Source: Polyodon spathula
Lineage: Eukaryota; Chordata; Actinopteri; Acipenseriformes; Polyodontidae
Assembly (NCBI RefSeq): GCF_017654505.1
Contig: NC_054539.1
Location: 67,857,756-67,921,755 of the forward strand
DNA length: 64,000 bases
Reading direction: 5' to 3'
Of the stretch, positions 10,773 through 24,004 are shown in pieces (the first letter of the stretch is position 1; each line of letters opens with the position of its first letter). Below the pieces are notes generated by a model, which saw only the letters and a list, made by a program, of their open reading frames with translations, had not been told where the DNA came from and made no database searches. The translations under genes and the position numbers were made by a program.

Positions 10773-12466
10773 TCAGACAAGGAATATATGCTAAAATTAA
10801 AAGAAAGCAGTGCAGTTTCACTTTATATTGCCTCTGCCTGTCCCCTGCTGAGTGCTGTGTCTGCTGATCACTCATTTTCAGTCAATGTAAGCCACCTCCA
10901 CCTTCACAATAAGCTACAGAGCAAAAGACTGCTTTTGATATCACAGTGGTCACGGGTAAGTCTCTGACGTTATCGTGCACATTAAATTATCGCTCACAAT
11001 ACATACAGTGTGCACGGTATGGTATGTAAATTAGCCAAATACTATGCATGTAAATTAATGCATTCCTTGTTAGTAAATGGGACAGTAAATTTATAATTAT
11101 CTCACATGTTAGGCTCACTATGTGCTTGCTAATTCCAAATTTAGTGCCTTTTTATTAATGAGGCCCTATGTATACTGGATTGCATGACTGACCCGGCTTT
11201 CCTAGACCCACACAAGATGAGGGCACTAAAGGTCTACACAAGGTCATTGTGTAGACGGTAATGGGGGTTGCAGTTGTTATTGCATGTTAGCTGTCAGATA
11301 ATAGTATTCTGTGCTAGAAGAAGTTGAACTGATAAATCAGATGCTCCATACCAGCTAGCCCTTGATAACCGGTCATAAGTCTTGAATACATCATGCTTCC
11401 GATGGTATATATGAAAGAATTCTACAAAAAAAATAAATGTGTGAATTTACAACGAAAAATATTAAGAGACGCCATTAACAGACACCAATATTTGCTTTGT
11501 TGAACACAGCCTTTTTTGTGCTAATATATAATACTATAAGCCTACCTTTGAAGAATATACATTTATATTAGCTGTGTGTGCTTGCAGAGGGGAAAAACAT
11601 TGTGAATACAGATAAATTACTGTACAGGTCCTGCTAATAGTAAAAATAAAGCATTACACTGTTTGGATGTCACTATAAATTCAACCCTTAAAGTTGCATT
11701 ATGATGATTTAACCATTGTACTCATAGAAAAAGACATGAAGATGACCTAAAGGCGCTTTTTTAAATCCTAATTTCTTCTCCCTTGGGAAGATACACAAGA
11801 GGTAGACTTGGAGATGGTGAAGTGATACTTAGGGTTACAGGGGTACAGGTAACAAATGACTCCTTATCAAGAACATGTTGCTCATCCTACTTACAATGCA
11901 CCTTGCAAAACAGATCTGTATCTAGGACTAGAGGGCACTACAGTTTAACTATCTGCCTATGAAGACTAGTTATAGTAAGATAGAAATTTACATGGAACAC
12001 ATATCAGTAGGCTACAGTACATACTAAGTAAAGCCATTGTCATACAATGCTTGTATGACGAAATGTACTCACATTTTTTTTTTAAATGGGCTTTTGAAAC
12101 TGGAAAAAATAGAAACTGTCACTTTCAATCAAGTAGAACATTGGTACAAGGAATGTTATCTTGCATTTTATGAACCAGCAATCTTGATAACCTCTGGTCA
12201 TTGATTAATATTTGACAGCCTTTGACATAAACAATTCAGGTGTACTACAGAGTACTTCAAGGCTAATAATTTCAGCTAATTTCAAGCATGCTTTTAACCA
12301 GCAATGGTGTTTACTTCTCTAGTTACAGTCCAGCCAATTTCTAACTTGCTTGATGGGAAAAGATGTTGATCAGGGTTCTGCATTAGATTGGCATTGTTTT
12401 ACATTTTTTGATTTACATTTTTTCACATGCACATTACTCATATACAGCAACATCTTAGTAAATTCA

Positions 12467-12488
12467 TAAAAAAAAAAAAAAAAAAAAA
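12467..12488. repeat. Poly(A) tract
   Basis: About 22 uninterrupted A's with no recognisable retroposon body upstream. Confidence 0.9.
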
Positions 12489-14526
12489 GATGAAATCCAT
12501 CTTTTGTAAATTATTGTTTATTTGAAAGTTGTGAATATATGCTGCCTGAATATTATTAAAGTAGTGATGAACCTGACATGTGCTGCAGATCTTTACATTT
12601 AGAATAGGAAACTCCCGGGAGGTTTAACCTTTGCTTCCCAACTATGTTTTGATGAGGTTGTGTTGCTCTCAGTGAGGAAGCACATTAAGGTACACATATG
12701 AAAACCATTTAAAACTCCCGGGACCCTATTTAATTGATCCAAACATCTAAATGTAAATACCATTGCCATTGTGATAAGAGGTTTCCTGATATACTAATGT
12801 CACAATACATTATGTATCGCAATGCTGATCACAAATCACTAGGGATCATTGCACCCCTAATTGTAATCATTATACCTGACCCCTATCTTGTACAAAATCT
12901 TGGTACACAAACACTTTCTGTCACTATTTAGAATAAATGAGCGCTCCTTCTATGGGATACTTTACAAAGTTCTTTGCAGTGTGATTGTATTGTAATGTAG
13001 TGTAATGAAAGATGATCAGAAGCTAAAGGAAAGGAGGTATGGTTTAAGTAAGTTAAATTGAACTTACATGGAGAACCACTTATCAAATTGTGATGAAACT
13101 TAGTAAGGACATTTTCTTCAGATGATCAAAATCTGATAAAACAGTTACCGTTATAAGTAGATTACCATTATAACTAGTAGCAGTAATAGTAGTTGTAATG
13201 TTAACAGTGCTTGTAGTCGTAGTGGTAAAATCTTATTAGTAGCATCATCAAACCGAGACTGGAAGTGCTACCTTCTCTATCCTCTTAGCTCTGTGGGTAT
13301 AGAGACTTTCTGTATGAAATCAATCACAGAAGCAGACTAATTTAACAAACTGCCTATAAATTAACAAAGTAATGCATTTCACTCAGTTTTGTGTATTTTT
13401 AGAGTGGTCTGTACTCATGAATTTAAATCAAGCAAAACACAAAGCAGTGACAGAAACAGAAACACTTTTTAGCTAATGACAATTAGTGGTCATTTATTTA
13501 TTTACCATAAAGATGAAGTTGATTGGTTACTTTTTCTGGTACACAGGAAGTGCCAGTTTGTTTCAGACTATTCTCTTTCCTGTCTGTGAAGCTGGTGTTG
13601 AAGTTTATTTCCAATGAAATAATCAGCAACACAGTGTGACATTTGTGGTTCCTTTCCAGGTTCAAAGTGTTTATAGTTCTGTCAAGGATCACGGGCACCT
13701 TCTAGCCAGGAATGAGGTCACTGGGCATCCTTGCAACACAGGAAGGCATGTTCTATTAGAAAGAGGAAATGTTTTCCTATCCCTCTTCTAAAAATAATAT
13801 ATTAGCTGTGTTTCCTTGTCAGTGTGCAGTTGATCCTTCAATTAGAGAAGTATATTTACCATCTGAGTTGCTAAGATGCAGTAGAATAGGAAGCCATCTA
13901 TGTTTATTTGTTCAGCAGATCTTTAGTATCGTTGCTTCCTCTGAAGTGTTATCTGGGTGTATATTTTCTCTCTTTTATCATAGCTTTAAATGGCATTAAA
14001 TAGCATCTGCATATGAGAACATAGTTATCAGAGCAAGTTGTTTATTTTTGTGTTATTTTGTTTTTCTTGATATGATTAGCGCTTCAGGTTATTATGTTGT
14101 AAATGTTGATATACTTTCTAGTGAAGTATGTCAGTGTGGATAAATTGTTAATAACATAAAGCAAAGCTCTCTTTATCAATTTTATTTTGGCTACTATTAG
14201 CCTGGAACAGCCACGTTCTGTGCCTTTATTTTAAGAGGAAAAAAAAGTTGAGGGCTTGAATCCCAAGGGGTTCCTCTCATGCTTGGATCTTCTTCTTCTT
14301 CTCCATGTTCTTTGAACCAAGATGTATTGTGTCATTATTTTCTCAGATTAAAAAAAGTGATATTCGCCTTTAGCTAGACAATTAATTAATAAAATGACAT
14401 AACGGCACAATTATACAGCTAGGTCAATAACCAAGACATACACATAACAATCTGTTGTCTGACTGCACTAGGGTGCTGCATTGAGTGGGTGCGGATTGAA
14501 ATGTAAACAGACAATTTTGTGGTGAA

Positions 14527-14566
14527 TTATATATATATATATATATATAGATATATATATATATTA

Positions 14567-14619
<53 letters not shown>
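14527..14619. repeat. Interrupted (AT)n microsatellite
   Basis: More than 90 bp of AT repeats broken by one G and two ATTATAT phase slips. Open frames here are pure YIYI translations of the repeat. Confidence 0.95.
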
Positions 14620-14621
<2 letters not shown>

Positions 14622-17249
14622 TGGTTTCAAAGAAGTATTATACATATTCTATTTTCCTGGTGCTGCCATAAATGAAGTTGTTTCAAAATAATTCAAACCT
14701 TGCGCTCCCTTATAAAAATGTATTGCTGTATACCATGATGAAAGTGTAGCTAAGTCTATAGGAATGGAAAAAGATCATGAGATTTTTTTTTTTTTTTTTG
14801 TGTAGTTTACAGCACCCAAATAAGTCACATGAGCGCCACTCACTGTGGTTCTAAAAAAGTCTATTTACACAGCAAATCTGAGAAAAAAAGTGCTTTAAAT
14901 GAACTAATTGTGAGTCTCTGATCTAATTATACCACGGTAATCCATAGAACTTCATAGTCAACTGAAATCACAAAGGGCTTTCATTGGCAGATAAAAAGGG
15001 TAATAATTGATATTTAAGGAGAGATGTGACTTGCTGTAGGCAACAGTGTGATTAAGAAGCTGCTTCCATTTATATAGTTATTTTAGTACCACAAAGAGTG
15101 AACCTGGTGATCTTTGGTTAGCAGAGGTTACAGACCCGGATACCAATGAAAGACATTTCTGTTGTGGCATTTAATTTGATGAAGTTGGTTGAATGTAGCT
15201 CTCAACTGAAGGAAACAAACAGCTGTTTTGTGTTAGTCAGCTAAGTTACTGCATTTCAAATAATCAACGCTTTCTCATGGGAAAGAATGTTTGAATGGAC
15301 AAAAAAAGGTCAGTCCGTAGTGCCTACTCCATAGGTTAATGCTGATGTCAAAGGTCACAGGATCACATTCTCCAGGATACTAAACTGTTGACAGGACTGC
15401 TCAAAGGCTCCTGACTTTAAATGTACTCAGAATGGTACTAGTTGAAAGGTAGGGTTTGCCACCCTATCTCATTTAGAATGGTATTGCAGTGGGTTTGCAC
15501 CATGGCAAACCTGTTGGGCTCTCACATCTGGGACTTAAAATCCAACGCAGCATAATTAGCTAAAACTCATTAAAATCCCACAGGCAAAATACTTTTTGTG
15601 ACCTCAGTCTGAAACACAAGTCTCAGATGTTGCATGTCATAAATACTGTTAAGAATAAATCTTTTAAGCTGTTGGCTTTTAGCTCCGATACAATCAGTGG
15701 AACAGGTTTTATAAGATGGTCTACATTAGGTTACTTCTTTCACTGGTCCTTCTTCTACTTCTACTACTTTCCATGTCCTTGTCTTATTATTCTTCCACAA
15801 AGAGCCCAATGCTGTTTTCATCCATTTCATTATCATTACTTTTAACCTACAATAACATTAATTAACCTACAATAACATTGACTCTGCTATACTTGTTGTA
15901 CATAAGCTTTTACCAAGTAGCAAATAAAAACAACTGTGATAAAGAAAACAACCAAAAAAAAAACTTATTTGGTGTTGAAAAGCTGCTGTAAGTATAGCAG
16001 CACCTAAATAAATTCTTATTAGTAGCTTGTTCTCATTCATAAACCCTGAGGCGCTCTTTGAGTAAGAGAATAGATTATAATTCCTTTAGTTCTTTTCTTT
16101 TTAAGCCAGTATCCAAAAGAGATAAGCACTTAAAAAAAAAAAAAAATGATGCAACTTTCCCATCAACCTCCTTTTCAGAGCACATTCAGGACCTGTCAAG
16201 TAGCAAAGCCTTTCTTTTTACCTCTGATATTGTATTAGCACTGTCACACCCTTATATGATTGATTCCTTTTGTTCACACAAAAAGCATACATAGGAAAGA
16301 AAAAGTTTCAATTTCAAAAACTGTTCTGTGGCAACACAGAACGCAGGCATCTCACCATCCACTTAAGCCTGTTAAGCCACAGGTGAGACTGCCCTGAAAG
16401 GGCCGGATACTGAGGGTGGCCTGCACTATTCCCACCACCTTGGGGGATGATGGAAACGGAACGGCTGTCAGTTCTCAACAGTGACAATGCCTTTCATATG
16501 CTGTCATATTATCTCAGCTATATCTATAAACAAAGGGAAAGATGCAGTTCCCCTGGCTAGTGTCAGAAGCCCACTCAAAGTGAAACAGTGTTTGGATGTT
16601 TCAAGTACTTGCCCTCTTCCTTTTGCTTTGAACCCCTAAAAGAGAACCTTATAAAAACCCTTGTTCCTTAAAAAGACGATAAACTGACCAGAGATGGTTC
16701 TCCTCCGCTTGAAAGTATTTATTTAAGAAACAAACGCAGCCTGTGTTTGTTTATTGAACTACATATTCTGTTAGGAGAGGCGCTAGCCAGTAAAAGATCT
16801 TATCAGCCCTTGGCAGGCACAGCTGACACATAAGATCTTCTAGGGCTGAATGCTTAGTCTGCTTGTTTTACCTAAATTAAAGCACTGTTTAATGTTTCAG
16901 ATGTCAGTCTTTTTAGTTCTAATTATTCTATGTAGCATCTGGAGTTCACCACTTGTGGTTGTAAGAGGGTGTTGATGACAGGCTGGTGATGACAGGCTAG
17001 TATGGTATGACACAATGTGGCAATGCTGGCTTCTTTTAACAACTTTTGCCAACAATCTAGAAACAACTCCAGCTGGACAGGATCATTTGCCATTCATCAA
17101 GCTTGACTTTGGAAAGGCCACTTCTAGCCATAGGATTTTATTTATTTCCACTTCATATCTTGGTTGACACACATGCAATTTAGATAGATAGAAAATGTGT
17201 TGTTCAGAACAGGTGTAGCTGCAGGATTTAGGAGCAAGGCCTATTTTAA

Positions 17250-18105
17250 CCCTTTGTGGTCCTACGTCAGACCAGGTCCAACATTATAATTTTTCCTTTC
17301 TGGTCTGATGTTGGATCCTGTCCGACATCATCAAAAAGGTGTCCTGTCTGACATCATCAAAAAGGTGTCATACACCGTTGTTTTTTCTCCGGAAAAAGCA
17401 GAGAAAAGCTTTCAATGTCTGAGAGAGGCTGTTAGAAGCTGAAAAAAAAAATGGAGGCGGATCTTAGCTATACGCATAGTCCCTTCACCACAGACATAAC
17501 ACAGACAAAAACAAACAAGATAGCTGCTTCCGCATCGAGCACTCAAAGAAAATTGCAGACATTTGCCAAGGTTTTTTGAGATGTTACAGTAATAAATACT
17601 TGGATATATTGGGTGCTGTGCTGGTTTTGTTTGTTTCTCCCCTGGAGGCGAAAAGGGGCGTATACGCGGATGGAAAGATATGGTCACAATACAGCAAACA
17701 AAAAGTTGGCCACTGGAGATGCAGTACTGAATGCCTTTTTGATACAGTGCCTTTTACGCCAACAAAAGGCGTACGCATGTGATACATGCACATGAACGTT
17801 ATAAATCCGGTTATTTGTCGACTCCTACAATTATCTTCTTAATGCCCATTATAGTATTATTGAGGAGCTTGGTGATAAGGAGATGATTTATCAGTATGCA
17901 TTACTATGAAGAGATATGTGATAAATACAGCAAACAAGGAGTTGATTGGGGCTGGGGATGCAGTACTGAGTGTACTTTTGATATGCAGTGCCTTTTAAAC
18001 CTGTTTTATTGTGAATACAATTACTTTTAAACAGCACGTGTAAAATAAACAGCTTGTGTGAAAATAAATTAGACCTGAGGCGCTGAATAAATGGGCCACA
18101 AAGGG
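17250..18105 (+). mobile_element. piggyBac-type MITE, copy 1 (856 bp)
   Basis: The element is bounded by TTAA on both sides (17246-17249 and 18106-18109) and by CCCTTTGTGG / CCACAAAGGG terminal inverted repeats, the hallmark of piggyBac insertions. No transposase frame is present, so it must have relied on an enzyme in trans. Near the left end a block of about 26-28 bp (GACATCATCAAAAAGGTGTC) is tandemly doubled at 17322-17370. A larger direct duplication is present inside (17676-17760 and 17912-18001, offset about 236 bp; both contain GATGCAGTACTGA). A 601-bp copy in opposite orientation at 31652 confirms the family. Confidence 0.85.
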
Positions 18106-18109
18106 TTAA

Positions 18110-20815
18110 AAGGTGATCCTAGGTTTGAATGTGGCTCAGGAATTCAGCACAAATGCTTTGTTCAAGTCTTTGTTTGAGAGTCAATGGCATTCAGCATGCT
18201 CACACCATAGCTGTGAAAGGAATTACTACCAGCAAAAAGTTACCCTTCTTCTGTCGTCATCTTTTTTTTTTTTTTTTTAACAGAAAGTGTGCAGTTAACT
18301 TGAACTGTGTTGCTGTGCTGCAGCTCTTTGCAAATTCTGTGGATGCACTTTTACTCAGGGATTTTTCTGGGTATAAGCCTAGGGTGTCGCAACAGTTCCA
18401 GTTCCTGCTCCCTTGTTCTTTATACTTTACACCTATTCTGGCAGGTGACCTTAGCAGCCAGACCCCCTTTTATCTTCTCCTTTGATCGTCACATTTATCG
18501 CTCCTAATGGAGCTGCCTGCTCCTGCAGAGGCTTCCTGTGCATATTATAATCACACTCTCCTCTGGGGTTCAGCAGGCTGTCAGCAGCACTTACAGGTGA
18601 AAAGGTCAGAGGTAAAAGCTCAGCATTTGAACAGCACACCAGTCAAGAGAGATGTGCAGGCTGAGATTGAAGTTTGTATTATTTAATTAAAAAGGAATAA
18701 CAACTTTGCATTCCTGGTAATATTTCAAATTATCTGAAACTACATAGTGGTGGGTCACTATCCACTTTTCCACTGATCTGTACAATATATACAGTATCTA
18801 TTGTGCAAAGTGTGACCATTTTATCCACGCATCACCACATCCTATTTTCTTTTTTTTTAAATATAATAACAATTACAATATCAGTTAATAAACAGTGGGA
18901 GATGCACCATCACTTAGTTTTTTGTTTATACTGTAAAACTCATTGTAAATAAATGTAGGGGTTATGGGTAAACTTGGAAGAAAAAACTTTTATACAGAGG
19001 AGCCTACAAAGTGTAAGAAAGATGAAAGTTGAATGTGTATGATAGGTGGGGTCCTTTAATAAAAGATGTAATCTTCCATGATTACAGGTTTGAAAATGGG
19101 TTTCAAAATAAGATTGCAGTAACATTTCACTTCATTTCTAAATAATTAAACCACACTGAACTTCAATGTAAAGCAAAATGTTATTTTATTATTATTAAAT
19201 TATTTAGCAGACACTTATCCATCAACTAAATATAGCCTAACAATATATAAATGAGTCTTAAATTGAAAAATAAAATTGAAAAATAAAGATAGAGACAAGT
19301 GGTAGAGGGAAAGACATAGCAGATGTATAAAAGCAAATTAATAATTATAAATATTTAAAATACACAACTAACTAATTAATATAACATAACAGCACAGAAA
19401 CATCCCAGAACAGCCAGTGTCCTTTTTCGATGTTCTTACATGATTGACGCACACAATGCCACTCACACCGGCAGGGAAGATTAATTCATAGCAATCCTTA
19501 ATCATGACACACCTGTGACATACCTACAAAACGGGTACACAGAAACTTTATTGCTCAACCAGTTGTACATAGCAACACTACACTTCAACATTACTTACTG
19601 TAACACTGATGATCACAAGCACACACAAGGTTGAGTTTAAAAAGGCTGTAAAACCTAATATTTCTTGCATTACATTAGTACCATAGAGGACAATGTTGGC
19701 ATATGTTGTAGTACAATTTCAGAAACTTCTGTGCACTTCAGGCCCATTTTGAACAAAACATGTCTCAGATTTGCTGGTAATGACAACATGCTTATCTTCT
19801 CTAATCAGATTGGAGGTGCTAATTTCCTGCAGTGTTTCAGTGATAAGTATTACTATGGTGGCACATCAGATCTGAAGTTCATTGATTCCAACATTTCAAT
19901 TTGAAAACTAGTTGAAGTATTACAGTAAACAACCATTTACTTTCACAGACATGTAAAGCAAAGACAAAATATAACAAGAGTTTGTCAACATGGCAATAAA
20001 AAAAAAAAAAAGAAAAAGAATATTGACTACTGTGGAAGGCTAAATAAACCTCCATTATTGTATCTGAGTTCTGCTTTCTGAAGCTGCTCCAACAAAGTTC
20101 AGGTTATCAGGAGTCACTTCTGCTTTGATGACACTGCTAGTAGTCAAAGCTCAACCCAACATCTGTTACCATTAAGAAAATACCTTTGTTGCCCTCCACA
20201 TATTGACATGTTCGGAAGTTAAGCATATTTAGAGTAGTATGTGTACTTTGAAGAGTAGATCCAAAGGTCAAGGTATTACAATTACAGCTTGCAATCTGGA
20301 CATTTGACAGCAACTCCCAGGAGAACTAGATGCATTAAAAAGTTCTGGGTGAAAACCATGAAAATCTAAAAAAGCAACAATCATCTAAAATTTAATGGGA
20401 TGTATACCAATAGCTGATGGCATATTTCTATTGACATAGAAAACAAAACAATTCCTTACCTGTTTTGCACTTCAGTTAGATGCATTTCAGAACAGGTGGG
20501 CAGTTTTGAAAGAAGCATATGTTAAAGCAAACTTGTACAATATTTTCACTTTAAAACATGTGTCTGGTAATGCATGAGGTTAAAGAAAGTTCTCTGTTTC
20601 CTTGCCTTATTCTCAGGGAACATATTACACTTGCACTTCCTGGAGAGAGAACTGCTAATTATGGCCAGAATGTTAAATTCTTTAAAAAAAACACAACAGC
20701 ATTTTATTTTTCTTATTTCATTTAATAGTACCTGAGTGCTTGTTTAGTGTTAAATATTTGTTGTGCTTAATTGATAGTAGGTTCCCCCCCTGATAGAATC
20801 CTCTTTTAAAAGCAT
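18110..20815. other. Non-coding stretch, no gene recognised
   Basis: AT-rich sequence with a 16-base T-run at 18263-18278 and other short homopolymers. A short fragment at 19165-19215 resembles a LINE/SINE tail (separate entry). The 118-codon frame at 18129-18485 spans the T-run and shows no recognisable domain. Confidence 0.45.
19165..19215 (-). repeat. Fragment of an L2/V-SINE-like 3' tail
   Basis: ATTATTTAGCAGACACTTAT resembles, in reverse orientation, the common fish LINE-2/V-SINE tail that reads ATAAAAGCGTCTGCTAAAT on its sense strand. No body of the element can be recognised on the right. Confidence 0.45.
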
Positions 20816-20819
20816 GACC

Positions 20820-21115
20820 TTGTGGTGTGCAGCATGGGTTACAGTCAGAAGAGAACAAGTTTGCATCCTAGATGTGCTGTTGCTGGTATCTGGGCGAATT
20901 CCAGCGTTATCATATTGGCTGTAGCACGCCTGACTGTTAGGCAGGGAAAACCGTCAGGGACTGTTTCTTTTCATCGCACTGCAGTGGACCCTACTGGCCA
21001 GGCACCTGGTAAGCACAGAGCGGACACCTCCAGGGCTTGCCTTTGTCCTCCAGAGGTTGGTAGCTTGCCAATGCATTCTGTTGAGCTCCTGCTGTAAAGA
21101 GGCAATTGGCTTGGT
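20820..21115. repeat. Unclassified dispersed repeat, copy 1 (longest)
   Basis: GC-richer block containing GGGCGAATTCCAGCG, CACTGCAGTGGACCCTACTG, GGACACCTCCAGGGCTTGCC and CCTCCAGAGGTTGGTAGCTT in order. The last three motifs recur, in part or all, at 33.0 and 35.9 kb, so this is a dispersed family. No B box or coding sequence is obvious, so a SINE or old DNA-element fragment are both possible. The 91-codon open frame across it is probably fortuitous. Confidence 0.6.
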
Positions 21116-21119
21116 TGTG

Positions 21120-22970
<1,851 letters not shown>

Positions 22971-22974
22971 CTCA

Positions 22975-23530
22975 AACCCTCCTGCCCCCTGCTGAATCAC
23001 TGCTTTACTAAGTATGTGCAGTTATGAGAGGTGGAAGGAGATTTAGACCAGAAGAAGAAATCCATTATAACAGTAGGGAAATTGAAAAAACATATGGAAT
23101 AGTATACAAAAAATAAAGTGTCAATAGCATGGAAAATCCTATGACTGTATACTCCTTATTAAACAAAAGTTAACCGAAGCCAACATTGTTGGCAAAGCGT
23201 GTATTACAGAAGTTGTAGTTTTCCTCTGCATTTCTGCTGATTGGAAACTCCTTTCAGCATGTACCAGATAAACTACTTTTCCCAGAAAACACTGCTCATT
23301 GCATTTTGACAAAGGTAGAATCAGTAAAGTGAGATATATTTTCAAAGTTACCTTAGAAAGCAGTATTTGTTTTCTCTCTATTCACCTGTACTGTATATCA
23401 TTATTTTGTTGGTCATTTATTTAAGTTTAGCAAATTAGGCTGATAGGATGTTGTAATGGGACTATTATGTGTTAAGTCAGGACTTGTTCACTGTCTTCTT
23501 GTGTTTAGAACAGTAGTTTTCCACCCAGGA
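22975..23530. other. Non-coding stretch, no gene recognised
   Basis: No coding frame, RNA gene or recognisable repeat. Only short low-complexity patches are visible. Confidence 0.45.
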
Positions 23531-23539
23531 ATAGTTTAA

Positions 23540-24000
23540 GTCAGGACAATACCTGGATATTTTATTATTTGCAGGGTTTTCACAAAATAAAATGAACAAA
23601 AGACAAAACAAAAGGTAGCTTGTATCCAAGCCTAAACTAAACAGTTGTAGTTTCCCTAAAATAAATATTGGACAGCTAGGCTGCTTACCAGTTGCAAAAC
23701 ATGGAACACCCCACTTGCACTTTCAACCCAAACTTAATTAAAATATAAACAATACCTTCTGGTTTACAGAGTCTCAGTCCTTTCCACCATAAGGTCTTAG
23801 TCTAAGCACAGACAATACCACCAGGGTTTCCCTTGCTTTTACCCAGGGGCTTATTACACCCAGGTGCTTCACCTGTCTCTTGGTACAGTGCATGCTGGTA
23901 AACGTAGTCCTGGTCTTTAAGTATGTCCCCAGGACTAGATTAACCTCTGCCTCTAGTTAAAAGGGAAAAGTACCATCCTGGAATGCCTTTGCCTTTCTCC
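23540..24000 (-). repeat. LTR-like block (low confidence)
   Basis: The order of features resembles the bounded LTR-like element at 1244-1670: TTTTATTAT then CACAAAATAAAA and further A-rich blocks, followed by a more GC-rich half that ends near an AATTAACC-like/TTAACC stretch. Ends of the TG...CA type and a target duplication could not be found, so boundaries are approximate. Confidence 0.3.
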
Positions 24001-24004
24001 TGCC

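Larger units (their letters stand above)
9201..11165. mobile_element. Candidate DNA-transposon block with imperfect inverted ends
   Basis: The left end TGCCTCATTTACGAAAGGGT is matched by the reverse complement of the right end, GGCCTCATTAATAAAAAGG, followed on both sides by GCTAAA/CACTAAA. CTATG occurs just outside both ends (9196-9200 and 11166-11170), a possible 5-bp target duplication. A piggyBac transposase relic lies inside, but piggyBac duplicates TTAA, so the ends more likely belong to an older MITE into which other sequence was inserted. Superfamily not assigned. Confidence 0.4.
11171..17245. other. Non-coding stretch with simple repeats only
   Basis: Six kilobases without a supported gene. 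It holds A/T runs at 12467-12488 and 14784-14799, a large interrupted (AT)n tract at 14527-14619 and small AAAAA-rich patches. A GC-richer unique patch at 16320-16480 begins with a small hairpin (GTTCTGTGGCAACACAGAAC). None of the short open frames carries recognisable domains. Confidence 0.5.
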
